DNA from: Marinobacterium sp.
GTDB taxonomy: Bacteria > Pseudomonadota > Gammaproteobacteria > Pseudomonadales > Balneatricaceae
Length of the DNA stretch: 64,000 nucleotides
Assembly: GCA_030602245.1 (NCBI GenBank)
Contig: JAUWAC010000001.1
Coordinates: forward strand, 211,361 to 275,360
Direction of reading: 5' to 3'
Positions 16,993-26,570 of the stretch are shown here, piece by piece. Each line of letters starts with the position of its first letter. Position 1 is the stretch's first letter. A program made the translations under genes and the position numbers. The notes under the pieces were generated by a model, which searched no databases, was not told the DNA's origin, and saw only the letters and a list, made by a program, of their open reading frames with translations.

Positions 16993-17325
16993 ATGTCGCT
17001 GTCTGACCGACGCTGCGTACCCTGCAATAAGGGCGAACCGCCATTGACGGTGGAAAAAGCGCGGGCGCTGAGCCAGCAGGTGCCGCAATGGACGTTGTCG
17101 GAGCATGCCACGCGGCTGCGACGCCGCTACCGCTTCGACGACTTTCAGCAGGCGCTGGCGTTCGTCAACACCGTCGGCGAACTGGCAGAAGAGGAAGGAC
17201 ACCATCCGGAGATCAGCTTTGGCTGGGGCCACGCCGAGATCGAGATCTGGACCCACAAGATTGATGGTCTGCACCAGAACGACTTTATCCTCGCCGCGCG
17301 CATCGATGCACGCAGCGGCCTCTGA
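16993..17325 (+). CDS. phhB: Pterin-4a-carbinolamine dehydratase
   Basis: The 110-residue cytoplasmic protein carries the PCD/DCoH fold. Its motif EEEGHHPEISFGWGHAEIEIWTH contains the paired His residues of the active site, together with the family's LTxxDF-like end (GLHQNDFILAARID). It recycles the pterin cofactor used by aromatic amino-acid hydroxylases. Here there is no phenylalanine hydroxylase gene beside it, so its role may be in moonlighting or in a distant pathway. GGAGG precedes the ATG. It is convergent with luxS, and a bidirectional terminator sits between. Confidence 0.92.
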   Translation: MSLSDRRCVPCNKGEPPLTVEKARALSQQVPQWTLSEHATRLRRRYRFDDFQQALAFVNTVGELAEEEGHHPEISFGWGHAEIEIWTHKIDGLHQNDFILAARIDARSGL

Positions 17326-17364
17326 CCGCCCGCTGAACGGCAGCCAGGCAGCGTCTTTAACGCA

Positions 17365-17389
17365 AAACGCCCGCACGGGGCGGGCGTTT
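17365..17389. terminator. Bidirectional terminator between phhB and luxS
   Basis: AAACGCCCG (17365-17373) pairs perfectly with CGGGCGTTT (17381-17389) around a 7-base loop. A- and T-tracts on the two sides suit both converging genes. Confidence 0.85.
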
Positions 17390-17410
17390 ACAGCCGGATC
17401 GGCACAGCCA

Positions 17411-17923
17411 TCAGCTGTGTTCCTTGAGGAACTCCTCGCTGAGGCTCAGGGCTTCGTTGCTGTTGATCTCGATGCCGCGATCGAGAATGTTGCGTGCGAT
17501 CTGCTTGGCCTCATCCAGTGAGTGCATGGTGTAGGTGCCGCACTGATACTGATTCAGCTCCGGAATATCGGCTTCGCTTTTCACGTTCAGCACGTCCTCC
17601 ATGGCAGCACGCCATGCTGCGGCAACGTCCTTCTCGCCCGGTGCGCCAATCAGGCTCATGTAGAACCCGGTGCGGCAACCCATCGGCGAGATGTCGATGA
17701 TTTCGACCCGGTCGCTGTTCAGGTGGTCGCGCATGAAGCCGGCAAACAGGTGCTCGAGCGTGTGAATGCCTTTCTCCGACAGGATCTCCTGGTTCGGCAG
17801 GCAGAAGCGCAGATCGAACACGGTGATCGGGTCGCCCTTGGGCGTATTCATCGTCTTGGCGATGCGCACAGCCGGCGCGTGCATACGGGTGTGATCGACG
17901 GTGAAGCTGTCTAGGAGAGGCAT
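17411..17923 (-). CDS. luxS: S-ribosylhomocysteine lyase
   Basis: The 170-residue LuxS has metal ligands His54 and His58 in HTLEHL with catalytic Glu57, catalytic Cys83 in MGCRTGFYM, and the third ligand Cys128 in QYQCGTY. It cleaves S-ribosylhomocysteine to homocysteine and DPD, the precursor of autoinducer-2. The MTA/SAH nucleosidase that makes its substrate is encoded at 50914-51672, so the activated-methyl pathway is complete in this window. Length is standard. It is a single gene with a roughly 280-base divergent region to exaC. Confidence 0.96.
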   Translation of the reverse strand: MPLLDSFTVDHTRMHAPAVRIAKTMNTPKGDPITVFDLRFCLPNQEILSEKGIHTLEHLFAGFMRDHLNSDRVEIIDISPMGCRTGFYMSLIGAPGEKDVAAAWRAAMEDVLNVKSEADIPELNQYQCGTYTMHSLDEAKQIARNILDRGIEINSNEALSLSEEFLKEHS

Positions 17924-18078
17924 AGATAATCCTTTCAGACTCGGGTGTTGAATGAATCGGTTGTCAGGCCGTGAGTATATCCGCTATCCGAGCGTTTTGC
18001 TCGGACTTGCCCCGGTGCGTGAACGACAGACGCATCCGGCGTGTGGCGATTCAGTACCAAAGTATCGCTTCTTCGCTG

Positions 18079-18118
18079 CCAAGGGACCATACCGGGTCTG
18101 GCAGGCCAGACCTAAGAT
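18079..18118 (+). promoter_or_regulatory. Candidate promoter of exaC sharing a bipartite motif with the pqqA promoter
   Basis: CCAAGGGACCATA (18079-18091) is followed by CCTAAGAT (18111-18118), with ACCATA and CCTAAGAT starting exactly 25 bases apart. The pqqA upstream region has CCAAAGTACCATA and CCTAAGAT with the same 25-base offset. TAAGAT could be a -10 box and the upstream part an activator or -35 site. The exaC start codon is 89 bases downstream. Confidence 0.5.
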
Positions 18119-18206
18119 GCCAGTGTCGAATACGAAAGGGCCCGCCTGAGGGGCGCGGCCTTCGAACACGAAAACTCTGCACATAAAAACAACGAGGCTT
18201 ACGACA

Positions 18207-19727
18207 ATGATCTACGCACAGCCCGGTACAGAAGGTTCTGTTGTCTCTTTCAAACAGCGCTACGGCAACTACATTGGCGGCGAGTGGGTTGCGCCGGTGA
18301 AAGGCCAGTACTTCACCAACGTGACGCCGGTGACCGGCGAGGCGATCTGCGAAATCCCGCGCTCATCCGCCGAAGATATCGATCTGGCACTGGATGCGGC
18401 ACACAAGGCAAAAGACGCCTGGGGCCGTACCTCCGTGACCGAGCGCTCCAACATCCTGCTCAAGATCGCTGATCGCATCGAAGCCAATCTGGAAAAGCTG
18501 GCCGTTGCCGAAACCTGGGATAACGGCAAGGCCGTTCGTGAAACCCTGGCCGCCGACGTGCCGCTGTCGGCCGATCACTTCCGTTACTTCGCCGGCTGTA
18601 TCCGTGCGCAGGAAGGCACCATCGGCGAGATCGACGAGAACACCGTGGCCTATCATTTCCATGAGCCGCTGGGTGTGGTCGGTCAGATCATTCCGTGGAA
18701 CTTTCCGCTGCTGATGGCGGCGTGGAAACTGGCACCGGCACTGGCTGCCGGCAACTGCATCGTGCTCAAGCCGGCCGAGCAGACCCCTGCCTCCATTCTG
18801 GTACTGGCGGAAATCATCGGTGATCTGCTGCCGCCGGGCGTACTGAACATCGTCAACGGCTACGGTGCCGAGGCCGGTCAGGCGCTGGCCACCAGCACCC
18901 GTATCGCCAAGATCGCGTTCACCGGTTCCACTCCGGTCGGCTCCCACATCCTCAAGTGCGCGGCCGAAAACATCATCCCGTCCACCGTTGAACTGGGCGG
19001 CAAGTCGCCGAACATCTACTTCGAAGATGTGATGAATCACGAAGACAGCTTCCTGAGCAAGTGTGTCGAGGGCACCGTGCTGGCGTTCTTCAACCAGGGC
19101 GAAGTGTGCACCTGTCCGTCGCGCCTGCTGATCCAGGAGAGCATCTACGACGACTTCATCTCGCTGGTCATCGACCGTATCAAGCAGATCAAGCGCGGCA
19201 ATCCGCTGGATACCGAAACCATGGTCGGCGCGCAGGCGTCTCAGGAGCAGTATGACAAGATCCTGGGCTACCTCGAGATCGGCCGTCAGGAGGGTGCGGA
19301 GTGCCTGATCGGTGGTGCTGCCGAGCAGCTGGGCGACAAGCTCAACAACGGCTACTACATCCAGCCGACGCTGCTGAAAGGCCGCAACGACATGCGCGTA
19401 TTCCAGGAAGAGATCTTCGGCCCGGTTGTCGCCGTGACCACCTTCAAGGACGAGGCTGAAGCGCTGGCGATCGCCAACGATACCGAATTCGGTCTCGGTG
19501 CCGGTGTCTGGTCACGCGATATGAACCGTTCATGCCGTATGGGTCGTGGCATTCAGGCCGGCCGCGTCTGGACCAACTGCTACCACGCCTACCCGGCACA
19601 TGCCGCATTCGGTGGCTACAAGAAATCCGGCGTCGGGCGCGAGACCCACAAGATGATGCTGGATCACTATCAGCAGACCAAGAACATGCTGGTCAGCTAC
19701 AGCACTGATCCGCTCGGTTTCTTCTGA
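18207..19727 (+). CDS. exaC: NAD-dependent (acet)aldehyde dehydrogenase, ExaC type
   Basis: This 506-residue cytoplasmic enzyme oxidises the aldehyde made by the periplasmic quinoprotein to the acid, using NAD+. Visible motifs are [19 protein letters not shown] (cofactor-binding Asn), FTGSTPVG (Rossmann turn), ELGGKSPN with catalytic Glu262, and GEVCTCPSR with catalytic Cys301 next to a second Cys at 303, a feature of ExaC/AcoD enzymes. Length is typical. The order exaC-pqqABCDE matches P. aeruginosa. It is followed by its own strong terminator, so it is transcribed separately from pqqA, although both promoters share a motif. Confidence 0.95.
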
Positions 19728-19839
19728 TCCCTCTGTCCGTTGTGCTCGCACAGGGTCGTGTCAGGGAGGCCGGGTAACCGCCTCCCGTGCTTTCAGGCCT
19801 CGTACCCCCACGAGGCTGCCGTCATGCCAAAGCACTTTT

Positions 19840-19867
19840 ATCGGCTCCCCCGGGAGCCGATTTTTTA
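19840..19867 (+). terminator. Rho-independent terminator after exaC
   Basis: ATCGGCTCCC-CC-GGGAGCCGAT followed by TTTTT is a perfect 10-bp stem with a U-tract. Just before it, GCCTCGT-ACCCCC-ACGAGGC (19797-19816) forms a second hairpin, and GTGCTTT / AAAGCAC (19788-19794, 19828-19834) can enclose it. Confidence 0.92.
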
Positions 19868-19871
19868 TGTA

Positions 19872-20000
19872 CAGGACGTACGGTATGCCGCGAAGGACAA
19901 GGATGTCCGGGAGCGGCTATGTCAGGACGTACGGTATGCCGCGCAGGACAAGGATGTCCGAGAGCGGCGATGGTCAGGACGTACGCTATGCCGCGAAGGA
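19872..20000 (+). repeat. Tandem imperfect repeat (51-52 bp units, 2.5 copies) between exaC and pqqA
   Basis: Units start at 19872, 19923 and 19975 with CAGGACGTACGGTATGCCGC (third copy CTATG for GTATG). Each of the first two contains the small hairpin GGACA-AGGA-TGTCC followed by GAGCGGC. The third copy ends after about 26 bases. Open frames across the repeats have no ribosome site of note. The function is unknown; it resembles REP-like palindromic intergenic DNA. Confidence 0.8.
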
Positions 20001-20036
20001 GGGGCTGCATGACCGCGCCTGGGAGGGCTACCATTT

Positions 20037-20092
20037 CCGGTCAATTTTAGTTCCAAAGTACCATATGGCCCGGTCGCGCCCGCTCCTAAGAT
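20037..20092 (+). promoter_or_regulatory. Candidate promoter of pqqABCDE
   Basis: The region holds CCGGTCAATT (20037-20046, also found upstream of the quinoprotein gene), CCAAAGTACCATA (20053-20065) and CCTAAGAT (20085-20092). The last two repeat the exaC promoter arrangement with the same 25-base offset. TAAGAT may be the -10 element, which would place the start of transcription about 30 bases before pqqA. Confidence 0.5.
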
Positions 20093-20127
20093 CAAGGAAC
20101 CGTCACAATAACAAAGAGGTAATGATC

Positions 20128-20199
20128 ATGTGGACCAAACCCGCTTACACCGATCTGCGCATTGGCTTTGAAGTTACCATGTACTTCGCCAACCGCTGA
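20128..20199 (+). CDS. pqqA: PQQ precursor peptide PqqA (23 residues)
   Basis: The peptide begins [19 protein letters not shown] and ends FANR. It contains the invariant Glu and Tyr of PqqA in EVTMY (Glu15, Tyr19), which PqqE cross-links to form the PQQ skeleton. Its length of 23 residues is standard. AAAGAGG lies about nine bases before the ATG at 20128; an in-frame ATG two codons earlier (20122) is too close to the ribosome site. It heads the pqqABCDE operon and is followed by a hairpin that may reduce transcription into pqqB. Confidence 0.95.
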
Positions 20200-20215
20200 T
20201 CCGCTCTGAGCGAAG

Positions 20216-20237
20216 CTGCCGGCGGCATTGCCGGCAG
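20216..20237 (+). promoter_or_regulatory. pqqA-pqqB intergenic hairpin (attenuator or mRNA stabiliser)
   Basis: CTGCCGGC-GGCATT-GCCGGCAG is a perfect 8-bp stem just after the pqqA stop codon, without a full U-tract. In other bacteria pqqA transcripts are more abundant than those of the downstream genes; a leaky terminator here would do the same. Confidence 0.6.
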
Positions 20238-20289
20238 TCTTCCCGCCCGGAACATCCTCTCTCCCGTAATCTCTGGGCATACAATAACA

Positions 20290-21210
20290 ATGAACGTTCA
20301 GATTCTGGGTTCTGCCGCCGGCGGTGGTTTCCCGCAGTGGAACTGCAACTGCGACAACTGCAGCGGCGTCAGAAACGGCACCCTCAACGCCACGCCCCGC
20401 ACCCAATCATCGATTGCCGTATCCAGTAATGGCATCGACTGGGTACTGTTCAACGCATCCCCCGATATTCGGGCTCAGCTGGCCGATTTCGCGCCGATGC
20501 AGCCGGCCCGCGCCCGGCGTGATACCGGCATTGGCGCCATCGTGCTGATGGACAGCCAGATCGACCACACCACCGGGTTGCTGATGCTGCGCGAAGGCTG
20601 TCCGCACGAGGTCTGGTGCACCGATATGGTGTATCAGGATCTCACCACCGGATTCCCGATCTTCAACATGCTCGAGCACTGGAACGGTGGCCTGCAGCGC
20701 AAACGGATCCGCGTCGATGAGGCGGTCAACCGGTTCAGCATCGACTGCGCGCCGGGGCTCGAATTCATTGCCGTGCCGCTGATCTCCAGCGCGCCGCCAT
20801 ATTCTCCCCATCGCAACGATCCGCACCCGGGCGATAACATCGGCATCCTGATCCGCGATACCCGGAGCCAGAAGTCGCTGTTCTATGCCCCCGGCCTTGG
20901 TCGCATCGAGCCACATCTGCCGCAACTGATGGCGGAAGCGGACTGCCTGCTGGTGGATGGCACGCTGTGGCGCGAGGATGAAATGATCCACGCCGGTGTC
21001 GGCGACAAGCTCGGCGTGCATATGGGGCATCTGCCGCAATCCGGCGAGAACGGCATGATCGCGTTCCTCGATACCCTCGAGAAGCCGCGCAAGGTGCTGA
21101 TTCACATCAACAACACCAACCCCATCCTGATTGAGGACTCGCCCGAGCGCGCCACGCTGGCCGCACACGGGATCGAGGTCTCGTACGATGGCATGAGCAT
21201 CGAACTCTAG
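20290..21210 (+). CDS. pqqB: PQQ biosynthesis protein PqqB
   Basis: This 306-residue protein of the metallo-beta-lactamase fold carries the PqqB zinc-finger-like cluster [14 protein letters not shown] near the N-terminus and ends with [13 protein letters not shown] sequence ([12 protein letters not shown]). The QIDHTTG motif replaces the canonical HxHxDH site, as usual for PqqB. It hydroxylates the tyrosine part of the PqqA-derived intermediate. Length is normal. It follows pqqA by 90 bases including a hairpin and precedes pqqC by 9 bases. Confidence 0.96.
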   Translation: MNVQILGSAAGGGFPQWNCNCDNCSGVRNGTLNATPRTQSSIAVSSNGIDWVLFNASPDIRAQLADFAPMQPARARRDTGIGAIVLMDSQIDHTTGLLMLREGCPHEVWCTDMVYQDLTTGFPIFNMLEHWNGGLQRKRIRVDEAVNRFSIDCAPGLEFIAVPLISSAPPYSPHRNDPHPGDNIGILIRDTRSQKSLFYAPGLGRIEPHLPQLMAEADCLLVDGTLWREDEMIHAGVGDKLGVHMGHLPQSGENGMIAFLDTLEKPRKVLIHINNTNPILIEDSPERATLAAHGIEVSYDGMSIEL

Positions 21211-21219
21211 GAGCACGAC

Positions 21220-21975
21220 ATGAGCACACAGGAACCGATGAGCCGTGAAGCGTTCGAGCAGGCCCTGCGCGCCAAAGGCGAGCTGTACCATATCCATCAC
21301 CCGTTTCATGTCGACATGTACGAGGGGCGCTCGACGCCGGAACAGATCCGCGGTTGGGTTGCCAACCGCTTCTACTATCAGATCAATATTCCGCTCAAGG
21401 ATGCGGCGATCATGGCCAACTGCCCGGATCGTGACGTGCGCCGCCAGTGGGTACAGCGCATTCTCGACCACGATGGCTATGACGGTGCCGAGGGTGGCAT
21501 CGAAGCCTGGCTGCGTCTCGGCGAAGCGGTGGGGCTGACGCGTGAGGAGATCCTGTCGCAGGAACACGTCCTGCCCGGGGTGCGTTTTGCCGTCGATGCC
21601 TACGTCAACTTTGCGCGCCGCGCGAGCTGGGAGGAGGCGGCCAGTTCGTCGCTGACCGAGCTGTTCGCGCCCACCATCCATCAATCGCGGCTGGATACCT
21701 GGCCCGGCCACTATCCGTGGATCAAGCAGGAGGGGTACCAGTACTTCCGTAACCGTCTCACCGAAGCGCGCCGCGACGTGAAGCATGGCCTGACCATCAC
21801 GCTTGATTTCTACAAGACCCGCGAGCAGCAGGAGCGCATGCTGGAGATCCTGCAGTTCAAGCTCGATGTGCTCTGGACCATGCTCGATGCCATGAGCATG
21901 GCGTATGAACTGGAGCGTCCGCCGTATCACACCGTGACCCGTGAGCGGGTCTACCACCGGGGGCTGTTGCGATGA
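21220..21975 (+). CDS. pqqC: Pyrroloquinoline-quinone synthase PqqC
   Basis: The 251-residue all-helical oxidase performs the final ring closure and eight-electron oxidation in PQQ synthesis, without metal. Conserved segments include [33 protein letters not shown] and the His-rich [12 protein letters not shown] turn ([14 protein letters not shown]). Length fits the family. GGAG stands before the ATG. The stop overlaps the pqqD start by 4 bases. Confidence 0.97.
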   Translation: MSTQEPMSREAFEQALRAKGELYHIHHPFHVDMYEGRSTPEQIRGWVANRFYYQINIPLKDAAIMANCPDRDVRRQWVQRILDHDGYDGAEGGIEAWLRLGEAVGLTREEILSQEHVLPGVRFAVDAYVNFARRASWEEAASSSLTELFAPTIHQSRLDTWPGHYPWIKQEGYQYFRNRLTEARRDVKHGLTITLDFYKTREQQERMLEILQFKLDVLWTMLDAMSMAYELERPPYHTVTRERVYHRGLLR

Positions 21976-22268
21976 GTGCGCCAGCCAGCCAGCCCGACAA
22001 GATGGCGGCGGTCCCGGTGCTGGAGCGGATGTTCCGCTTCCAGTGGGAGGAAGCGCAGCAGTGCTACGTGCTGCTTTACCCGGAAGGGATGGTCAGGCTC
22101 AACGACAGCGCCGGCGAGATTCTGGCACTGGTCGACGGCGCGCGCTCGGTGGCCCGGATCTGCAGCCAGCTGGAGCAGAAGTTCCCGGCGGCCGGCGATC
22201 TGAGCGGCGATATCCTGGAGTTTATGGAGGTGGCCCTTGAGCAGCGTTGGATCCACTACCGCCGCTAA
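21972..22268 (+). CDS. pqqD: PqqA peptide chaperone PqqD
   Basis: The 98-residue winged-helix RiPP recognition element binds PqqA and presents it to PqqE. The family features are the opening [26 protein letters not shown] in outline, the [13 protein letters not shown] strand-turn (about residues 39-52), and a C-terminal acidic helix ([14 protein letters not shown]). It overlaps pqqC by 4 bases and pqqE by 32 bases, so expression of the recognition protein and its enzyme is closely coupled. Confidence 0.95.
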   Translation: MSAPASQPDKMAAVPVLERMFRFQWEEAQQCYVLLYPEGMVRLNDSAGEILALVDGARSVARICSQLEQKFPAAGDLSGDILEFMEVALEQRWIHYRR

Positions 22269-23406
22269 GCTCGCACGCGAGCGCCAGCCACACGGGCAGC
22301 CCCTGTGGCTGCTCGCCGAGCTGACCTACAAGTGTCCGCTGCAGTGTCCCTACTGCAGCAATCCGCTCGATTTTGCCGACACCGGAGCCGAACTGAGCAC
22401 CGAACAATGGATCGATGTGTTCCGTCAGGCCCGCCGCCTGGGCGCCGCCCAGCTCGGCTTCTCCGGCGGAGAGCCGCTGGTGCGGCGCGACCTTGAACGC
22501 CTGATCGCCGAAGCGCGGCAACTGGGCTACTACACCAACCTCATTACCTCCGGCATCGGCCTGGATGCGGCGCGAATCGCCGCGTTCCGGGAGGCGGGGC
22601 TGGATCATATCCAGGTCAGCTTTCAGGCCGCGGACGAGGAGGTCAATAACCTGCTCGCCGGCTCGAAAAAGGCGTTTGCGCAGAAGCTGGCGATGGCGCG
22701 GGAGGTCAAGGCGCAGGGCTATCCGATGGTGCTCAACTTCGTCACCCATCGGCACAACATCGACCGTATCGATCGCATCATCGAACTGTGCGTCGAGCTG
22801 GAAGCCGATTACGTCGAACTCGCCACCTGCCAGTATTACGGCTGGGCCTACGAAAACCGCGAGCAGCTGCTGCCCACCCGGGCTCAGCTCGAACGTGCCG
22901 AGCACATCACCAACGAATACCGTGCCCGCCTGGCCGAGCAGGGCAATCCGATCAGGCTGATCTTCGTCACGCCCGACTATTACGAAGAGCGACCGAAAAA
23001 GTGCATGAACGGCTGGGGCGAAATCTTTCTCACGGTCACGCCGGACGGCACCGCGCTGCCGTGTCACAGCGCGCGCATGCTGCCGATCGCGTTCCCCAAT
23101 GTGAAGCAGCAGTCGCTGGAACAGATCTGGAACGAGTCCAGCGGCTTCAACCACTTCCGCGGTGATGACTGGATGCAGGAGCCCTGTCGCTCCTGCGATG
23201 AAAAAGCGCACGACCACGGCGGCTGCCGCTGTCAGGCGTATCTGCTGACCGGCGATATGAACGCGGCCGATCCGGTCTGCGCCAAGTCGCCGCATCATGA
23301 CACAATTCTCGCCGCCCGGCAGGCGGCTGAAGCGCCGGCGCACGAGACCGACGTCACCTACCGTAACGAGCGCAACTCCCGTGTCTTTGCCCGCTCCATC
23401 GACTGA
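22237..23406 (+). CDS. pqqE: PqqA peptide cyclase PqqE (radical SAM, SPASM)
   Basis: The 389-residue enzyme links Glu and Tyr of PqqA by a C-C bond. The radical SAM cluster motif is CPLQCPYC (Cx3Cx2C). The C-terminal SPASM/twitch region supplies further cluster cysteines in [28 protein letters not shown] and DPVCAKSP. The start is TTG at 22237 with GGAGG six bases upstream, inside pqqD. Downstream, the S9 peptidase frame begins within or just at its end, giving tight packing of the operon. Confidence 0.96.
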   Translation: MSSVGSTTAAKLARERQPHGQPLWLLAELTYKCPLQCPYCSNPLDFADTGAELSTEQWIDVFRQARRLGAAQLGFSGGEPLVRRDLERLIAEARQLGYYTNLITSGIGLDAARIAAFREAGLDHIQVSFQAADEEVNNLLAGSKKAFAQKLAMAREVKAQGYPMVLNFVTHRHNIDRIDRIIELCVELEADYVELATCQYYGWAYENREQLLPTRAQLERAEHITNEYRARLAEQGNPIRLIFVTPDYYEERPKKCMNGWGEIFLTVTPDGTALPCHSARMLPIAFPNVKQQSLEQIWNESSGFNHFRGDDWMQEPCRSCDEKAHDHGGCRCQAYLLTGDMNAADPVCAKSPHHDTILAARQAAEAPAHETDVTYRNERNSRVFARSID

Positions 23407-25366
23407 CACTGGTACTGACAAAGGCGCGCCGATCAGCGCCGATGACGCCGTCACGGCGCTGGCCGATTACGCTGCGCTCAGCCTGCACGACGGCGTCGTC
23501 TATGGCGTGCGCTATGAGCCGCACAGCGGGCGTAACCGACTCTGCCGTTTTCAGGAGGGTCAGGCTCAGTCGCTGTTGCCCGAGCGTTTCAGCGTGCGCA
23601 GTCGGGTCCATGAATACGGCGGCGGCGCCTGGTGTCGGGGCGGGACACGCTGGCTGTTTGTCAACGACGAAGACCAGCAGATCTGGCAGCTCGATGCAGG
23701 AGCCACCGAGCCCTCGCGCGTGACGACTCACCTTAATACCCGCTTCGCCGATCTGCACTGGGATCGCCATCGCCACCGCCTGATCGCCGTCAGCGAGCAG
23801 CATGGCGGCTGCGACAGCCACGCCGAACTCGCGCACGCGAGCGACGAACCGATCAACCGTCTGGTGGCCATCGATCTGCAGGGACAACTGACGGTGCTGG
23901 CGGAAGGTGCCGATTTCTATTCATCGCCGGCGCTGAGCCCCGATGGGCGCTATCTGGCATGGATCGAATGGGATCATCCGCAGCAACCGTGGCGCGGCAC
24001 CCGGCTGTGCCGGGTGGCGCTGGACCGGGCCGGACGTGCGGGTTCCCGGCAACTGTTGTCCGACATTGACGCGGCCTGGGCACAGCCGCGGTTTTCCCGC
24101 AACGGCGTCCTGCATGCCGTCGTCGATCGTGACAACTGGTGGCGTATCGAACACTATGACGGTGTTCGCTTTGTGCCACTGCCGGGTGCCGCTCCCGAGC
24201 GCACCGAGTTCACCACCGCCCCCTGGCAATTCGGCCTCGCCACTTATGGCTGGAGCGACGACGGCACGCTGTATGCGACCGGGCAGCGCGATGGGTACTC
24301 AACCCTGTATCGCTACCGCAGCGCGTGCTGGGAACCGCTCACACTGACACTGCCCGCGACGCGTCTGCATGCGCTGTGCAGTGATGGCGAACGCCTGGCC
24401 TGTGTCGCCGAGTGTGCCGACCGTCTGCCGGCGGTGCTCATGCTGCACCCGGCACCCGACGCCAATACCCGACCTGACTGCACCCTCGTGCAGGGTGGTG
24501 AACAGCCCACGACCCGTATCAGTGTGCCACGCCTGTGCCGTATCCGATTACCGCACGCGGCGACGACGGACATTCCCTGTTTTCTCTACCGTCCTCAGCC
24601 GTCGGGAGATGATCGCCCACGGCCGCTGCTGATCTGGCTCCACGGCGGGCCGACCGCCGCGACGGCACCGGTATACCGACCGGCGATCCAGTACTGGACC
24701 CAACGCGGCTTCATGGTCGCCGACGTGAACTACCGAGGCAGTACCGGATTCGGTCGCGACTACCGCCTGCAGCTGGCGGGGCAGTGGGGACGGGCGGACG
24801 TCGAGGATGTCGAGGCCGTTGCGCGGCAGCTGATTGAGCAGGGGCTGGCCGATCCTGAGGCAATCTTCATCCGCGGCAACAGCGCCGGCGGTTACACGAC
24901 GCTGGCGGCACTGGCTCACTCAGCGTTGTTCGTGGGCGGAGCGAGCCTGTACGGCGTGTCCGACCCGGCGCGCCTCAACGCCGTGACACACAAGTTCGAG
25001 TCCCGTTATCTGCACTGGCTGATCGCCGATCCGGCCATCGATCCCGCGCGTTATCGCCAACGCTCGCCGCTGCATAACGCCGCGGCTATCCGCGTGCCCG
25101 TTATCTTTTTTCAGGGCGAGAACGACCGGGTGGTATTGCCGGAGCAGACCCGGCAGATGGTGGCGCAGTTGCGGGAGAACGGGGTCGAGGTCGAGGCGCA
25201 CTACTTTGCCGATGAGGGGCACGGCTTTCGCAAGGCGGGCAATCAGGCGCGGGTGCTGGCGCGGGAGTGGGCGTTTTATCGCCGCCTGATGGGCCAGGTC
25301 TTGCCGCGGGCGAGAATGATCGGAATAAAGCGATCGGGGAACAGCGGGCCCTTGGCGTCTTCGTAA
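23381..25366 (+). CDS. pqqH: S9 family prolyl oligopeptidase-like hydrolase, PqqH
   Basis: The product is about 661 residues. An N-terminal seven-bladed propeller (about residues 30-390) precedes an alpha/beta hydrolase domain with nucleophile Ser in [10 protein letters not shown], Asp in [12 protein letters not shown] and His in DEGHGFRK. In P. aeruginosa the gene after pqqE is this S9 peptidase (PqqH); a role in PqqA trimming or alcohol metabolism is suggested but not firmly known. The GTG at 23381 is chosen because the earlier ATG (23297) lies deep in pqqE and adds an Arg-rich stretch. The last 15 codons, after AFYRRLMG, run antisense into a broken EAL gene, so the native C-terminus seems replaced. 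Confidence 0.85.
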   Translation: MSLPAPSTDTGTDKGAPISADDAVTALADYAALSLHDGVVYGVRYEPHSGRNRLCRFQEGQAQSLLPERFSVRSRVHEYGGGAWCRGGTRWLFVNDEDQQIWQLDAGATEPSRVTTHLNTRFADLHWDRHRHRLIAVSEQHGGCDSHAELAHASDEPINRLVAIDLQGQLTVLAEGADFYSSPALSPDGRYLAWIEWDHPQQPWRGTRLCRVALDRAGRAGSRQLLSDIDAAWAQPRFSRNGVLHAVVDRDNWWRIEHYDGVRFVPLPGAAPERTEFTTAPWQFGLATYGWSDDGTLYATGQRDGYSTLYRYRSACWEPLTLTLPATRLHALCSDGERLACVAECADRLPAVLMLHPAPDANTRPDCTLVQGGEQPTTRISVPRLCRIRLPHAATTDIPCFLYRPQPSGDDRPRPLLIWLHGGPTAATAPVYRPAIQYWTQRGFMVADVNYRGSTGFGRDYRLQLAGQWGRADVEDVEAVARQLIEQGLADPEAIFIRGNSAGGYTTLAALAHSALFVGGASLYGVSDPARLNAVTHKFESRYLHWLIADPAIDPARYRQRSPLHNAAAIRVPVIFFQGENDRVVLPEQTRQMVAQLRENGVEVEAHYFADEGHGFRKAGNQARVLAREWAFYRRLMGQVLPRARMIGIKRSGNSGPLASS

Positions 25367-26192
25367 CGGGCCAGCACCTCACAGCCGATGATCCTGCCGC
25401 TGCACAGTTCGACGATCGGCTGGTACAGGCAGTAGAACGCATCCCGGCTCAGCCCGCGCATCACCCTCGCCTCGGTCGAGCGGTACCGATTCAGGCCGTG
25501 GCTGCCGAGCAGCATGCTCAGCGTGAACACCAGCAGCGCGATGATGCCCCAGCCGATCAGGGTCGGTCGGTATTGGTGCCAGAAATCGGCCTCCGTCGCG
25601 GCCACCGTAATGCAGTAGGGGAGTGAGGAGTGACACTGGCGCTGCCAGAAGCTGAACATATCGCGATCAATCAGATCAGTGCCAGGCTCCTCGGCGCTGC
25701 CGGAGATCGGCACCGTGGAACTCATCGCAACGAACTCCAGCATCCAGTCGACGTCACCGCCGATCAGGTCATCGAGAAAGTCCCGCCGTAGCACGGCATT
25801 GAAATCACCGACTTCCACGACCAGCGCGCTGACGTCGCCGTCGGTCAGCATGATCGGCAGACGGGTCCAGACTTTCGCGCCGCGGGGGCCGACAAAGTCC
25901 GGTAACGGGGAGGGCACCGGTTCATCCAGCACCCCCATGCCGGTACTGCAGATCAGCGCGCCGTTGCGCAGGTAGCCCATATCGATGATGCGGGATGATA
26001 CGAACACGGTACGGCGCATCTCCAACAGCGCCTCGTCGTCGCAGTATTCAATGCCCAGCGCGTTAATTCCCGCAGATGAGAGAGCACCTCGTCGGAGATC
26101 GACATGATGGTATCGAACGCGCTGGCGACCTGCGCCTGTAGTTGACGTTCGAAGTCTCGCTTGAGCATCTTTTCGGCGATGAAGTCGTCCAC
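25276..26192 (-). pseudogene. Remnant of a CSS-motif/EAL c-di-GMP phosphodiesterase
   Basis: On the minus strand a CSS-type periplasmic sensor domain (GIEYCDDEALLEMRRTVF and ALICSTGMGV), a membrane helix (LIGWGIIALLVFTLSMLLGS) and the beginning of an EAL domain ([20 protein letters not shown]) can be read. The EAL domain stops after about 45 residues and lacks its catalytic half. The N-terminal part (KRDFERQLQAQVASAFDTIM) is in another frame; a one-base frameshift lies near 26070-26075. The first membrane helix is missing. Thus it is truncated at both ends and frameshifted, and probably inactive. An isolated sequencing error could explain the shift but not the truncations. Confidence 0.75.
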
Positions 26193-26282
26193 CTGACAGC
26201 GCTGCGGCAGGTACGCTTTGTGCTGTTCAGCGCCGATGCGCTGACGGTGTTTGAAGCGGCGCTGGCAGAACAGGCGCACTGA
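26193..26282 (+). pseudogene. Possible C-terminal remnant of a macro-domain (ADP-ribose) protein
   Basis: In frame with TGA at 26280-26282 the plus strand reads LTALRQVRFVLFSADALTVF then EAALAEQAH. This resembles the last strand and helix of macro-domain hydrolases. No start codon or upstream domain exists, since the sequence before it belongs to the EAL remnant on the other strand. This is a low-confidence reading of about 30 codons. Confidence 0.35.
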
Positions 26283-26474
26283 TCCGCAGCGGGTGTTCGC
26301 ACCTGCAGATGGACGCATCGGGAAACCCGGCGCGGTATTCGGGTCTAATCCTCGCATCCACTGCGCCGCGTTCCTTATCTGCGAGGGAGCGGCTATGATG
26401 GATCGACCGACTCTTTTGAGGGTCTTTTGTCTGGCTCCGGGGACATTTTCTCCCGATGCAGTACGAAAGAGGCA

Positions 26475-26496
26475 GGGCATTTGCGACCAAATGCCC
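26475..26496. promoter_or_regulatory. Inverted repeat upstream of ercA
   Basis: GGGCATTTG-CGAC-CAAATGCCC is a perfect 9-bp inverted repeat, 75 bases before the ercA start and without a T-tract. It is a good candidate for a dimeric regulator site. Confidence 0.4.
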
Positions 26497-26570
26497 GCAT
26501 ACTCTGCCCCGGCTATCGATAAGAATAATTATGAGCGGCACTGAGAGGTGTCGCCGCGAGGCAAGGAACC

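Noticed and set aside
17924..18206. SAM or SAH riboswitch upstream of luxS or exaC
   Set aside because: No conserved riboswitch core could be recognised by eye; only the promoter-like motif is supported.
19872..20000. CRISPR array from the spaced repeats before pqqA
   Set aside because: Only 2.5 copies, nearly the whole unit is conserved, there are no unique spacers and no cas genes.
19740..20050. Small proteins encoded across the tandem repeats
   Set aside because: The open frames follow the repeat, differ between copies, cross a strong terminator and lack ribosome sites.
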